Below, one piece after another: positions 37,602 to 48,300 of a stretch of 64,000 nucleotides of DNA (its first letter is position 1; each line of letters opens with the position of its first letter). Source of the stretch: Metabacillus arenae (lineage in GTDB: Bacteria; Bacillota; Bacilli; Bacillales; Bacillaceae); assembly GCF_014773385.1 (NCBI RefSeq), contig NZ_JACXAI010000006.1, forward strand, positions 156,557 to 220,556. Direction: 5' to 3'. A program made the position numbers and the translations under genes. The notes beneath the pieces were generated by a model that saw only the letters and a program-made list of their open reading frames with translations, searched no databases and was not told the origin of the DNA.

Positions 37602-38324
37602 ATGAGTCAACCAAAATATAATCGTATTGTGCTAAAACTTAGTGGGGAAGCATTGGCTGGTGCTCAAGGCTTTGGGATTAATCCAACCGTGATCCAATCA
37701 GTGGCAAAACAAGTGAAGGAAATTGCTGAGCTTGGCGTTGAAGTAGCTGTTGTAGTAGGCGGCGGAAATATTTGGCGCGGAAAAATCGGAAGCGAAATGG
37801 GCATGGATCGTGCAAATGCCGATTACATGGGGATGCTTGCAACTGTCATGAACTCGCTGGCATTACAAGACAGTTTAGAAAATCAAGGAATCCAAACTCG
37901 TGTTCAAACTTCAATTGAAATGAGACAAGTTGCCGAGCCTTACATAAGAAGAAAAGCGATACGTCATCTTGAGAAAAAACGCGTAGTCATATTTGCAGCA
38001 GGTACGGGAAATCCTTATTTCTCAACTGATACAACTGCCGCACTTCGAGCTGCGGAAATTGAAGCAGATGTTATCTTAATGGCGAAAAACAATGTAGACG
38101 GCGTGTATAATGCTGATCCAAAAGTAGATGAAAATGCTGTGAAATACGAAAACCTCTCTTACTTAGATGTTATTAAAGAAGGACTGGCAGTCATGGATTC
38201 AACTGCATCATCATTATGTATGGATAACGATATCCCGCTAATTGTTTTTTCTATTATGGAAGAAGGAAATATAAGACGAGCAGTTTTAGGTGAAAATATT
38301 GGAACAATCGTAAGGGGGAAATAA
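37602..38324 (+). CDS. pyrH: UMP kinase
   Basis: PyrH makes UDP from UMP with ATP and is bacterial-type, hexameric and GTP-activated in the family. I chose ATG 37602 ([20 protein letters not shown], 240 residues) because TTGGAGG lies 8 bases upstream; the frame is open 81 bases further through repeat sequence. The amino acid kinase fold motifs are [32 protein letters not shown] and [19 protein letters not shown]. frr begins right after it. Confidence 0.97.
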   Translation: MSQPKYNRIVLKLSGEALAGAQGFGINPTVIQSVAKQVKEIAELGVEVAVVVGGGNIWRGKIGSEMGMDRANADYMGMLATVMNSLALQDSLENQGIQTRVQTSIEMRQVAEPYIRRKAIRHLEKKRVVIFAAGTGNPYFSTDTTAALRAAEIEADVILMAKNNVDGVYNADPKVDENAVKYENLSYLDVIKEGLAVMDSTASSLCMDNDIPLIVFSIMEEGNIRRAVLGENIGTIVRGK

Positions 38325-38326
38325 CC

Positions 38327-38884
38327 TTGTCAAAACAAATCGTTACCGGTTCAAAAGAAAGAATGGAAAAAGCAACTGCTGCCTTTAGCCGAGAATTAGC
38401 ATCGGTACGTGCAGGACGCGCAAATGCATCTCTTTTAGATAAAATTACTGTTGATTACTATGGGGCACCAACACCTGTTAATCAAATGGCTTCTATTACG
38501 ATTCCTGAAGCACGTATGCTTGTTATTACACCATATGATAAAACAGTGCTGGGAGATATTGAAAAAGCAATCTTAAAGTCAGATCTTGGGATTACGCCAA
38601 CAAATGACGGTTCCATCATTCGAATAACAATTCCAGCGTTAACGGAAGTAAGACGAAAAGAGCTTGTGAAATTAGTAAGAAAATATTCTGAAGATGCAAA
38701 AGTAGCTGTTCGCAACATTCGTCGTGATACGAACGATGAGTTGAAAAAATCTGAGAAAAACGGAGAAATGACAGAAGATGATCTTCGCGGATACACAGAT
38801 GATGTTCAAAAGCTGACAGATGAATATGTTAACAAAATTGATAAGATTACAAAAGATAAAGAAAAAGAAATCATGGAAGTTTAA
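38327..38884 (+). CDS. frr: Ribosome recycling factor
   Basis: RRF splits post-termination ribosomes with EF-G. The 185-residue protein starts at a TTG codon (TTG TCA AAA CAA; AAGGGGG 10-16 bases upstream) and overlaps nothing. Conserved stretches are [35 protein letters not shown] and [17 protein letters not shown], with the C-terminal helix [21 protein letters not shown]. Confidence 0.97.
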   Translation: MSKQIVTGSKERMEKATAAFSRELASVRAGRANASLLDKITVDYYGAPTPVNQMASITIPEARMLVITPYDKTVLGDIEKAILKSDLGITPTNDGSIIRITIPALTEVRRKELVKLVRKYSEDAKVAVRNIRRDTNDELKKSEKNGEMTEDDLRGYTDDVQKLTDEYVNKIDKITKDKEKEIMEV

Positions 38885-38912
38885 TTAAAAACTATGTACA
38901 ATAGAATTGTGC

Positions 38913-38948
38913 AAAAAGACCCTCTAACGTTTACAGGGGGTTTTTTTG
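38913..38948 (+). terminator. Intrinsic terminator of pyrH-frr
   Basis: An AAAAAGACCCTC arm pairs with GGGGGTTTTTTT (one G-U) around an 11-base loop. The T run is long. Confidence 0.8.
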
Positions 38949-38954
38949 TTAATA

Positions 38955-38983
38955 CTGTTTACTAACTTGAATAAGGTAAACAG
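38955..38983. promoter_or_regulatory. Perfect 8-bp inverted repeat before uppS
   Basis: CTGTTTAC (38955-38962) and GTAAACAG (38976-38983) are exact complements, 13 bases apart, 36 bases before uppS. It may be an operator or part of a promoter region; I know no named regulator for it. Confidence 0.45.
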
Positions 38984-39018
38984 ATAAAGCTTACTTATTT
39001 GGGTGACGGAGGAATCAC

Positions 39019-39795
39019 ATGCTCAATTTACTCAAAAAATGGAAGAACAAAGAAGGGTCTTCCGAGGCAAAATTTTTAAAAGAAGATATTAAAAATGGAA
39101 ATATTCCTCAGCATGTTGCCATTATAATGGATGGAAACGGAAGGTGGGCCAAAAAGAGGGCATTGCCCAGAATTGCTGGTCATCATGAAGGAATGAAAGT
39201 AGTCAGAAGGATAACTAAGCTGGCAAATGAAATCGGCGTTGAAGCATTAACCTTGTACGCGTTTTCTACAGAAAATTGGAAACGCCCGAAAATGGAAGTC
39301 GATTATTTAATGAAACTTCCTGAAGAGTTTCTAGAAACTTTTCTGCCAGAATTGATTGAAGAAAATGTTCAGGTTCGGTTAATGGGGGATAGAAATAAGC
39401 TGCCTGCACACACTTTAAATGCTGTTAATAAGGCTATAAGGGAAACAAGTCATAATAATGGCCTTATCTTAAACTTTGCCTTGAATTATGGCAGCCGTAC
39501 TGAAATCATTCAAGCAGTTCAGCAAATTGCTGAAAAAGCAAGAGATGGAAAGCTTCAAAAAGAAGAAATAGATGAAAATCTTTTTTCGAACTATTTAATG
39601 ACAGGTACTTTAAAAGATCCTGACCTCTTAATCCGAACTAGCGGTGAAATTCGCCTTAGCAATTTTATGCTTTGGCAGCTAGCTTATACCGAATTTTGGT
39701 TTACTGATGTTTTATGGCCTGATTTCCGAGAGGAACACTTCATACAAGCCATCGGTGAGTTTCAACAGCGTGGTCGGAGATTTGGCGGAGTTTAG
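39019..39795 (+). CDS. uppS: Undecaprenyl pyrophosphate synthase
   Basis: UppS makes the C55 lipid carrier precursor for cell wall synthesis from FPP and IPP. The 258-residue cis-prenyltransferase has HVAIIMDGNGRWAKKR (32-47, catalytic Asp38), TLYAFSTENWKRP and the C-terminal LLIRTSGEIRLSNFMLWQLAYTEFWFTD. An N-terminal extension of about 25 residues precedes the catalytic core, as in B. subtilis. GGAGGAATC precedes the ATG. cdsA follows after 14 bases. Confidence 0.97.
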   Translation: MLNLLKKWKNKEGSSEAKFLKEDIKNGNIPQHVAIIMDGNGRWAKKRALPRIAGHHEGMKVVRRITKLANEIGVEALTLYAFSTENWKRPKMEVDYLMKLPEEFLETFLPELIEENVQVRLMGDRNKLPAHTLNAVNKAIRETSHNNGLILNFALNYGSRTEIIQAVQQIAEKARDGKLQKEEIDENLFSNYLMTGTLKDPDLLIRTSGEIRLSNFMLWQLAYTEFWFTDVLWPDFREEHFIQAIGEFQQRGRRFGGV

Positions 39796-39809
39796 AAGGT
39801 GATGAAGAT

Positions 39810-40604
39810 ATGAAACAACGGATTTTTACGGCTGTTTTAGCATTAGCCATTTTTTTGCCGATCGTATTTATTGGTAAAATCCCATTTACAATTGTAATCT
39901 ATATTTTAGCTTCAATTGGTTTGTACGAGCTATTAAAAATGAAAAAAATCTCATTAATTAGTATTCCTGGGTTAATAAGTGTTTTTTTATTATGGGTATT
40001 ACTTATTCCAGACAGCTATATTACTCTTTTGGACGACATAAATATATCTAAAGCGGAATTTGCATTACTCGCAGTTTTATTATTTTTGACGTATACCGTT
40101 ACGACAAAGAACAAGTTTACATTTGATGATGTAGGTTTTGTCATATTATCTGCTTTGTACGTAGGAATGGGCTTTTATTATTTTATTGAAATTAGAGAGC
40201 TGGGATTAGAATATATTTTCTACGCCTTATTCGTGATCTTTGCAACTGATTCCGGTGCTTATTTTATTGGCCGAGCATTTGGAAAACGTAAGCTTTGGCC
40301 TGAAATCAGTCCAAATAAAACGGTTGAAGGATTTATCGGCGGGATCGCTTGTGCTATTGTAGTAGGTGCTCTTATGCAAGCATTTACAGGGATAGGGGAT
40401 TCTTTTATTAAAATCGTGTTTATGACCATCTTATTGTCTATTTTTGGCCAAGTTGGTGACTTGGTAGAATCGGCTTTAAAAAGACACTATCAAGTAAAGG
40501 ATTCTGGTCAGCTGCTCCCGGGACATGGGGGAATACTTGATCGTTTTGACAGCTTATTATTTGTATTACCTTTTCTTTATTTCTTATTGGTTTTGTTGAA
40601 TTGA
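39810..40604 (+). CDS. cdsA: Phosphatidate cytidylyltransferase
   Basis: CdsA makes CDP-diacylglycerol from phosphatidic acid and CTP at the membrane. The 264-residue protein has about seven or eight hydrophobic membrane segments and the family signature near the C-terminus, SALKRHYQVKDSGQLLPGHG followed by GILDRFDSLL. It lies between uppS and dxr, so isoprenoid and phospholipid precursor genes share one transcript. Confidence 0.96.
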   Translation: MKQRIFTAVLALAIFLPIVFIGKIPFTIVIYILASIGLYELLKMKKISLISIPGLISVFLLWVLLIPDSYITLLDDINISKAEFALLAVLLFLTYTVTTKNKFTFDDVGFVILSALYVGMGFYYFIEIRELGLEYIFYALFVIFATDSGAYFIGRAFGKRKLWPEISPNKTVEGFIGGIACAIVVGALMQAFTGIGDSFIKIVFMTILLSIFGQVGDLVESALKRHYQVKDSGQLLPGHGGILDRFDSLLFVLPFLYFLLVLLN

Positions 40605-40622
40605 TATACTGGGAGTGACGAT

Positions 40623-41771
40623 GTGAAGAAAATTAGCTTATTAGGTGCAACGGGATCGATCGGAAAGCAAACTCTCGATATAATTAAGGCACATCCCGAA
40701 CAGTTTAAGCTTTCAGCCTTAGCATTTGGTTCTAACATGGAAAGTGGCATAAAGGCGATTGAAGATTTTTCTCCGAAGTTTGTTTCTGTAAAAGACAAGG
40801 AAACATATGATGAGCTGAAAAGCTTATTTGGACATAAATCGATCACCTTTTCATACGGTATCGATGGGTTAATTGAAGCAGCAACATATGATGAGGCTGA
40901 TATTTTGGTTAATGCCGTTATTGGCAGCGTTGGATTGCTCCCAACAATGAAGGCGATTGAAAGTAAAAAAACAATCGCTCTTGCAAATAAAGAAACTTTA
41001 GTCACTGCCGGACATTTAGTGACAGAGCATGCAAAGAAGCATGGAGTATCTCTTTTGCCTGTAGATAGTGAACATTCTGCTATTTTTCAATGTTTACAGG
41101 GAGAAAACGAAAAGTCGCTGACAAAAATTATTTTGACAGCTTCAGGAGGCAGCTTTCGAGATAAAACCAGATCAGAGTTAATTGATGTGACAGTTGAAGA
41201 CGCACTGAAACATCCAAACTGGTCAATGGGCGCAAAAATTACGATTGATTCTGCTACAATGATGAATAAGGGACTAGAAGTGATCGAAGCTTTTTGGCTG
41301 TTTAATATGCCATATGAGAAAATTGAAGTATTATTACATAAAGAAAGCATTATTCATTCTATGGTCGAATTTCATGATCGCAGTGTGATCGCACAATTGG
41401 GATCACCGGATATGAGGGTACCTATACAATATGCTTTAACCTATCCTGAAAGATACCCTTTTCCCCATTCAAAACAATTAAATCTATGGGAGATTGGCAC
41501 ATTGCATTTTGAAAAAATGGACCTTGAACGTTATCGATGCTTAAAGTTTGCTTACGAATCAGGTAAAATAGGTGGGACGATGCCAACTGTTTTAAATGCA
41601 GCTAATGAAGAGGCTGTAGCTGCCTTTCTTCATGGGAAGATTAAATTCCTCCAAATTGAAGACCTTATTGAACAAGCATTAACCCAGCATGATGTGATCA
41701 ATCAGCCAACATTGGAAACCATTCAAGAAATTGATCATTCTACAAGAGCATTTGTTCAATCACTAATTTAA
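40623..41771 (+). CDS. dxr: 1-deoxy-D-xylulose 5-phosphate reductoisomerase
   Basis: Dxr makes MEP from DXP, the committed step of the non-mevalonate isoprenoid pathway that feeds UppS. The 382-residue protein starts at GTG (an ATG two bases upstream is immediately closed by TGA). NADPH site [13 protein letters not shown] (8-20), [20 protein letters not shown] and the metal-binding [14 protein letters not shown] segment are present ([16 protein letters not shown]). GGGAGTGACG precedes the start. Confidence 0.97.
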   Translation: MKKISLLGATGSIGKQTLDIIKAHPEQFKLSALAFGSNMESGIKAIEDFSPKFVSVKDKETYDELKSLFGHKSITFSYGIDGLIEAATYDEADILVNAVIGSVGLLPTMKAIESKKTIALANKETLVTAGHLVTEHAKKHGVSLLPVDSEHSAIFQCLQGENEKSLTKIILTASGGSFRDKTRSELIDVTVEDALKHPNWSMGAKITIDSATMMNKGLEVIEAFWLFNMPYEKIEVLLHKESIIHSMVEFHDRSVIAQLGSPDMRVPIQYALTYPERYPFPHSKQLNLWEIGTLHFEKMDLERYRCLKFAYESGKIGGTMPTVLNAANEEAVAAFLHGKIKFLQIEDLIEQALTQHDVINQPTLETIQEIDHSTRAFVQSLI

Positions 41772-41787
41772 CAAAGGTGGTATGTAA

Positions 41788-43047
41788 GTGAATACAGTGA
41801 TAGCTTTTATTTTGATCTTTGGCGCACTCGTATTTTTTCATGAATTAGGTCACTTAGTTCTTGCAAAAAGAGCAGGTATTTTATGTAGGGAATTTGCGAT
41901 TGGGTTTGGTCCGAAGATTTTATCATTTAAGAAAAATGATACGGTATATACAATCAGACTATTACCAATCGGTGGATTCGTTCGAATGGCTGGAGAAGAC
42001 CCCGAAATGATTGAAGTGAAACCTGGATATAATATTGGTTTGATATTTAATAAATCAGGTGAAGTAGAAAAAGTTATTTTAAATAACAAAGAAAAATATC
42101 CTCAGGCCAGAATTATTGAAGTCGAAAAGGCGGATTTAGAGCATGAGATGTTCATTACTGGCTTTGAACAAGGGGCAGAAGATAAACTGCAAAGATTTGC
42201 AGTAAGTGAGACGTCATATTTTATAGTTGACGGAAATGAAGTTCAAATTGCACCATATAACCGTCAGTTCGGTTCTAAAACTCTTGGTCAGCGTGCTGCT
42301 GCTATCATTGCCGGGCCTCTAATGAACTTCATTTTAGCTTTTGTCATTTTATTTTTACTTGGGTTTATCCAAGGAGCTCCCATTGATGAGCCAAAATTGG
42401 GAGAGTTAATTGCTGATGGCTCAGCTGCTAAATCAGGTCTTCAGGAGGATGATGTCATTAAATCAATTGAGGGCCAAGAAATGACAAGCTGGACAGAAGT
42501 TGTCGAGATGATACGTGCTAACCCTGAACAGGAGCTCACATTTGAAGTAGTTCGTAATGGGGAAACAATCAACATTGATGTTGTACCGCAAGCTAACACA
42601 GTGGGTGAAGAGACAATTGGTCAAATCGGTGCTTATACACCTGTAGAGAAAGGTTTTTTCAGTTCCTTAAAATTTGGTGCAGTTGAAACGTATACGTGGA
42701 CAAAGGAAATATTATTTGGACTAGGTAAACTGATCACAGGACAATTTTCAATTGATATGCTCTCAGGACCAGTCGGCATATATGATATGACAGACCAAGT
42801 TGCTCAATCCGGCACGATGAATCTATTAAGGTGGGCAGCCCTGCTTAGTATTAATTTGGGAATTGTAAATCTTCTGCCAATCCCCGCATTGGACGGAGGA
42901 CGTCTCCTTTTCTTCGCAATTGAGGCGATTCGTGGAAAACCTATTGACCGCCAAAAAGAAGGGTTGGTTCATTTTATCGGCTTTGCCTTAATTATGCTGC
43001 TAATGCTCGTTGTAACATGGAACGATATTCAAAAGTTTTTCTTATGA
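41788..43047 (+). CDS. rseP: Intramembrane site-2 metalloprotease RasP (RseP)
   Basis: RasP (YluC) cuts membrane-embedded substrates such as anti-sigma factor RsiW and remnant signal peptides. The 419-residue protein starts at GTG. Zinc motif HELGH (18-22) is in the first membrane segment; a PDZ domain lies at about 205-280 (DGSAAKSGLQEDDVIKSIEGQEM); the third ligand motif NLLPIPALDGGRLLFF is near 362-377; the last segment is membrane-spanning. AAAGGTGG precedes the start. proS follows after a 200-base gap holding a repeat element. Confidence 0.96.
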   Translation: MNTVIAFILIFGALVFFHELGHLVLAKRAGILCREFAIGFGPKILSFKKNDTVYTIRLLPIGGFVRMAGEDPEMIEVKPGYNIGLIFNKSGEVEKVILNNKEKYPQARIIEVEKADLEHEMFITGFEQGAEDKLQRFAVSETSYFIVDGNEVQIAPYNRQFGSKTLGQRAAAIIAGPLMNFILAFVILFLLGFIQGAPIDEPKLGELIADGSAAKSGLQEDDVIKSIEGQEMTSWTEVVEMIRANPEQELTFEVVRNGETINIDVVPQANTVGEETIGQIGAYTPVEKGFFSSLKFGAVETYTWTKEILFGLGKLITGQFSIDMLSGPVGIYDMTDQVAQSGTMNLLRWAALLSINLGIVNLLPIPALDGGRLLFFAIEAIRGKPIDRQKEGLVHFIGFALIMLLMLVVTWNDIQKFFL

Positions 43048-43104
43048 TAAATAAAAAGCTGTTTTCTAAGATTAGTTGCTATCAACTTATAAGAGACATT
43101 TATA

Positions 43105-43170
43105 AAAGCAATCGGTGATTCGCCGATTGCTTCTGATCTCACATCTAACCTCTCACCTCAGGGAGATCAT
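43105..43170 (+). repeat. Hairpin + CCTC-tail element, copy B
   Basis: AGCAATCGG (43107-43115) pairs with CCGATTGCT (43123-43131); the tail is TCTCACATCTAACCTCTCACCTC. Stem bases differ from copies A and E, but pairing is kept. Confidence 0.8.
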
Positions 43171-43249
43171 TTAAAATTCGAAGTGATAGACTTTTAAGCA
43201 GGGAGTAACTGAGTATGGGGAAACAGTCTAATGAAGATGAGGTGCTTAT

Positions 43250-44953
43250 ATGAAACAAAGTTTAACGTTTATTCCTACTATGAGAGAAGTACCGGCAGAT
43301 GCAGATATTAAAAGTCATCAGTTGTTATTAAGAGCTGGCTTCATCCGCCAAACGGCAAGTGGTGTGTACAGCTACTTGCCGCTTGCCCAAAAAGTATTGA
43401 CGAAAATTCAGCAAATTGTCAGGGAAGAGATGAATAAAGCTGGTGCGGCCGAACTTTTAATGCCTGCGCTTCAGCAAGCCGAGCTGTGGCAGGAATCTGG
43501 CCGCTGGTATTCCTATGGTCCTGAATTAATGCGTTTAAGGGATCGGCATGATCGGGAGTTTGCACTCGGGGCAACTCATGAAGAGGTAATTACCAGCATA
43601 GTACGGGATGAAATTAAATCATACAAACGGCTGCCGCTAAGCCTCTATCAAATTCAGTCTAAATTTCGTGATGAAAAACGCCCTCGCTTCGGCTTGTTAA
43701 GGGGCCGGGAATTCATAATGAAGGATGCTTATTCTTTCCATTCGTCTTTTGAAAGTTTGGATCAAGTCTATGAAAAAATGTTTACTGCTTACAGTAATAT
43801 ATTTTCCCGCTGTAAATTAAATTATCGAGCTGTTATTGCGGATTCAGGAGCAATGGGAGGGAAGGATACTCATGAATTCATGGTTCTCTCTGATGTAGGC
43901 GAGGACACCATTGCTTATTCAGATTCTTCTAATTATGCTGCAAATATTGAAATGGCACCTGTTCATATGACCTACGAAAAACCGACAGGTTCAGCTGAAG
44001 ACCTTGAAAAAGTGGACACTCCTGAAATGAAATCAATCGATGAGGTTTGTCATTTTCTTTCTGTTGATAAAAAGAATTGTCTCAAATCATTACTTTTTAA
44101 AGTAGATGAAAAATTCGTTTTAATCCTTGTTCGCGGAGACCATGAAGTTAATGATATTAAAGTGAAAAATCTGTTTGAAGCAGATATTGTGGAATTGGCT
44201 TCGGCTGATGAAACAAAGCAAATAACAGGTGTTATTCCTGGCTATGTAGGCCCTGTCAATCTGCCTGAATCAGTCGAAATCGTTGCAGACCATGCAGTGC
44301 TTGCTATTGCAAATGGGGTTTGTGGAGCAAATGAGGAGCATACTCATTATAAGGGAGTAAATCTTGATAGAGATGCAAATATAAGTCAATTTGCAGATTT
44401 ACGTTTTATCCAAGAAGGAGATCCTTCTCCTGATGGGACAGGTACAATACAGTTTGCCCGCGGGATCGAGGTAGGACATGTTTTCAAGCTTGGAACAAGA
44501 TATAGTGAAGCGATGAATGCTTCTTTCTTAGATGAAAATGGCAGATCACAGCCATTAATTATGGGCTGCTATGGAATTGGAGTATCAAGGACTCTTTCAG
44601 CAGTTGTTGAACAATACAATGATGAAAATGGAATTGTTTGGCCTGCCGACCTTGCCCCTTATGATGTTCATATCATTCCTATCAATATGAAGCAAGATGC
44701 TCAAAGAAATCTGGGAGAAGAGCTTTACGCTGAATTTCTTGATGCTGGATTAGACCCGCTAATCGATGATAGACAAGAAAGAGCAGGGGTTAAATTTGCA
44801 GACTCTGATTTAATAGGGATTCCTGTTCGGATAACGGTAGGTAAGCGTGCTGATGAAGGAATAGTGGAAGTGAAAGTTAGAACTACTAGGGAAACTCAAG
44901 AGTGTGATCGAAGTGAAGTGCTTTCCGTTATTAAAAACATTCTTAATAAATAA
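43250..44953 (+). CDS. proS: Prolyl-tRNA synthetase (bacterial type)
   Basis: ProS charges tRNA-Pro. The 567-residue class II enzyme has motif 1 in [14 protein letters not shown], motif 2 [25 protein letters not shown] (about 141-165), the YbaK-like editing insertion (about 230-390, [26 protein letters not shown]) that clears Ala-tRNA-Pro, motif 3 [14 protein letters not shown], and the anticodon-binding domain at the C-terminus. GATGAGGTG precedes the ATG. No T-box was recognised upstream. Confidence 0.97.
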   Translation: MKQSLTFIPTMREVPADADIKSHQLLLRAGFIRQTASGVYSYLPLAQKVLTKIQQIVREEMNKAGAAELLMPALQQAELWQESGRWYSYGPELMRLRDRHDREFALGATHEEVITSIVRDEIKSYKRLPLSLYQIQSKFRDEKRPRFGLLRGREFIMKDAYSFHSSFESLDQVYEKMFTAYSNIFSRCKLNYRAVIADSGAMGGKDTHEFMVLSDVGEDTIAYSDSSNYAANIEMAPVHMTYEKPTGSAEDLEKVDTPEMKSIDEVCHFLSVDKKNCLKSLLFKVDEKFVLILVRGDHEVNDIKVKNLFEADIVELASADETKQITGVIPGYVGPVNLPESVEIVADHAVLAIANGVCGANEEHTHYKGVNLDRDANISQFADLRFIQEGDPSPDGTGTIQFARGIEVGHVFKLGTRYSEAMNASFLDENGRSQPLIMGCYGIGVSRTLSAVVEQYNDENGIVWPADLAPYDVHIIPINMKQDAQRNLGEELYAEFLDAGLDPLIDDRQERAGVKFADSDLIGIPVRITVGKRADEGIVEVKVRTTRETQECDRSEVLSVIKNILNK

Positions 44954-45005
44954 GTTTTCTATCCATAGAATTAATCATGTTATGATAGATTCATGATGTC
45001 ATTTT

Positions 45006-45086
45006 GAAGGGGCAGACTCAGAAGGTTAATGCCAGCCACTAAACATTGTATAATAAATGTGGACGGGCTTATGAGTCAGCCCCTTC
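45006..45086. repeat. GGCTGACTC palindrome, family copy 2
   Basis: GAAGGGGCAGACTCA (45006-45020) and TGAGTCAGCCCCTTC (45072-45086) are complementary at 14 of 15 positions and enclose 51 bases. It lies in the proS-polC gap. A 71-codon open frame crosses it and copy C of the hairpin element; I do not accept that frame as a gene. Confidence 0.7.
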
Positions 45087-45183
45087 TATCATGACTTTGT
45101 TAATATTTTTCAAATCGGCTTTTTTTAATAGATTGTTGCTTTTGGAGGATAAAGGATCGTTAAATAGATTGCTTCCTGTCTCA

Positions 45184-45245
45184 CTGCTAGAAGTGGGAAG
45201 TCAGAGGTCGGATTTGAGGAAATCAGCGAATGAGCCGATTTCTCA
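45184..45245 (-). repeat. Hairpin + CCTC-tail element, copy C (minus orientation)
   Basis: On the minus strand: GAAATCGGC, loop TCATTC, GCTGATTTC, tail CCGACCTCTGACTTCCCACTT. The stem has a G-U pair on the minus strand but an A-C mismatch on the plus strand, which hints that the minus strand is the one that folds as RNA. Confidence 0.8.
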
Positions 45246-45381
45246 ATTAAAATTCCTCTAAGCTCATATCTTACATTTCATTGCTATGAGAGAGAATGTT
45301 TTTTGGGTGTAATGAAAGATGCGGAGACCAAAGCAAAGTTTAAGAAAACAGCCATGAAATAAGAGAGGGGAATAGTGAAAG

Positions 45382-48300
45382 ATGCAAGAGATTTCACCTC
45401 AGCAGAAAGAACGTTTCCAAGTACTTTTGCAGCAAATAGACTTGACAGATGATGTGATGGTTCCTTTTTTTAAGAATGGAGCTATTGCAAAACTAACTGT
45501 TCATAAAAAAACACAAAACTGGCATTTTCAATTTTTGTTTGAGCGGATTTTGCCATACGAAATTTACCAAGCTTTTCATACGAATTTAAAAAAAGCTTTT
45601 TCCCATATTGCTTCTGTTACATTTTCAATTCAAGTGAAAGATCAACATTTTTCAGAAGAGGCCGTACAAGATTACTGGAGTTTTTCTATTCAAGAGCTGC
45701 AGGGGATATCTCCGCCAATTCTGGCTTTGCTGAATGAACAAAAACCTGCATTAAACGGGGTCAAATTGCTATTAAAGACGAAAACTGATACAGAAGCTCT
45801 TGCAATTAAGAAAAAATACGCAAGCATCATTCAAGAAAGCTTTCATCAATATGGTTTTCCTTCTTTTCAAATCGACACAGAGGTTTCGATTACAGAGGAA
45901 GAAATGACAAGATTCAGGGAGCAAAAACTGCAAGAAGATCAAGAAAAGGCTAGAATAGCTGTGACAGAAATGCAGAAGAAAGAAAAAGAATCCCAAGATC
46001 AAACGATTTCTTCTGGGCCAATTACGATCGGGTACACGATTAAAGAGGGGGAAGAGGTTCGAACACTTGATTCCATTATGGATGAAGAACGCAGAATAGT
46101 CGTTCAAGGATATGTGTTTGATGCTGAAACAAGAGAGTTAAAGAGTGGAAGAACACTCATTACTTTTAAAATCACAGACTATACTAATTCTTTGTTAATC
46201 AAAATGTTTGCTAGAGAAAAAGATGATGCAGCGCTAATGCAGAACATCAAAAAGGGTATGTGGGTAAAAGCTAGAGGAAGCATTCAAAATGATACCTTTG
46301 TCCGTGACCTTGTTATGATTGCGAATGATATTAATGAAATGAAGCCTAAAATACGGCAAGATCTCGCACCTGAAGGAGAAAAACGGGTAGAATTACACCT
46401 TCATTCACCAATGAGTCAGATGGATGCTGTGACATCTATAAGCAGACTTGTGGAACAAGCTAGTAAATGGGGACACTCTGCTATTGCTTTGACAGATCAT
46501 GCTGTAGCTCAGTCCTTTCCAGAAGCCTATGCTGCAGGAAAGAAAAACGGAATTAAAATGATATACGGTGTAGAGGCAAATCTAGTCGATGACGGGGTGC
46601 CGATCGCATACAATGAGAAGCATCGCCTATTAGATGATGACACTTTTGTAGTGTTTGACGTAGAAACCACTGGTCTTTCTGCTGTATATGACACAATTAT
46701 TGAACTTGCTGCAGTAAAAATTCAAAACGGTGAGATTGTTGACCGCTTTGAAGCGTTTGCTAATCCTCATCACCCATTATCCGCAACAACGATCGAATTA
46801 ACAGGTATTACAGACGACATGGTAAGAAATGCGCCTGATGTTGTGGATGTACTTAAAGATTTTAAGGAATGGACAGATGATGCTGTTCTCGTTGCACATA
46901 ATGCAAGCTTTGATATGGGCTTTTTAAATGTCGGTTACAAAAAGCTGCTTAGAGCCGATAAAGCTTCCAACCCTGTCATCGATACTCTTGAGTTAGGGCG
47001 TTTCTTATACCCCGAGTTTAAAAATCATCGATTAAATACTTTGTGTAAAAAGTTCGATATCGAGCTTACTCAGCACCACCGTGCCATTTATGATGCAGAA
47101 GCAACAGGTTATTTATTGCTGAAAATGTTAAAGGATGCTGCTGAAAAAGGGATCGCTTACCATGACCAATTAAATGATAATATGGGACAATCTAATAGCT
47201 ATCAACGATCAAGACCTTATCATATCACACTTCTTGCAAAAGATGAGAAAGGCTTAAAAAATTTGTTTAAGCTCATATCTATGTCTCATATATCTTATTT
47301 TTATAGAGTGCCTCGAATTCCAAGATCTTTGCTGCAAAAATATCGAGAAGGTTTGTTAATTGGTTCTGCATGTGATAAGGGTGAGGTTTTTGAAGGAATG
47401 ATGCAAAAATCTCCAGAAGAGGTGGAGGACATTGCGTCTTTCTATGACTATTTAGAGGTTCAGCCTCCAGAGGTCTATCGTCATTTATTGCAGCTAGAAT
47501 TGGTACGTGATGACAAGGCATTAAAGGAGATTATTTCAAATATTGTGAAGCTAGGTGAAAAACTGAATAAACCAGTTGTTGCCACCGGAAATGTTCACTA
47601 CTTAAATGAAGAAGATAAGATTTATCGTAAAATCCTGATTGGCTCACAAGGTGGAGCTAATCCATTAAATCGTCATGAACTTCCAAAAGTTCACTTTCGG
47701 ACTACAAATGAAATGCTTGATTGCTTTCAATTTCTTGGTGAAGAAAAGGCAAAGGAAATTGTCGTAGAAAACACTCAAAAAATAGCAGAACTGATAGGTG
47801 AAGTGAAACCAATTAAAGATGATCTGTTCACACCAAAAATTGAAGGTGCAGATGAAGAAATGCGAGAAATGAGCTATTCCATGGCGAGAAGGATTTATGG
47901 AGATTCCCTCCCTGAGATTGTTGAAGCAAGACTTGAAAAAGAATTAAAAAGTATAATAGGTCACGGATTCGCGGTTATCTATTTAATTTCTCATAAGCTT
48001 GTAAAAAAATCTCTGGATGATGGGTACCTCGTTGGTTCACGTGGATCTGTCGGTTCTTCATTTGTTGCAACTATGACGGAAATCACAGAAGTTAACCCTT
48101 TGCCTCCTCATTATGTATGTCCTGAATGCAAACAATCAGAATTTTTTAATGATGGTTCAGTTGGCTCAGGGTTCGACTTACCTGATAAAGATTGCCCTAA
48201 TTGCGACGTCAGTTATCGAAAAGACGGCCACGATATCCCGTTTGAAACTTTCTTAGGATTTAAAGGAGATAAGGTGCCTGATATTGACTTGAATTTTTCG

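Noticed and set aside
43048..43249. T-box leader before proS
   Set aside because: The gap is short, holds a hairpin-tail repeat, and no T-box sequence (TGGNACCGCG-like) was seen.
45046..45261. A 71-codon open frame between proS and polC
   Set aside because: It runs through a palindrome and copy C of the hairpin element, has no ribosome-binding site, and its product has no family likeness.
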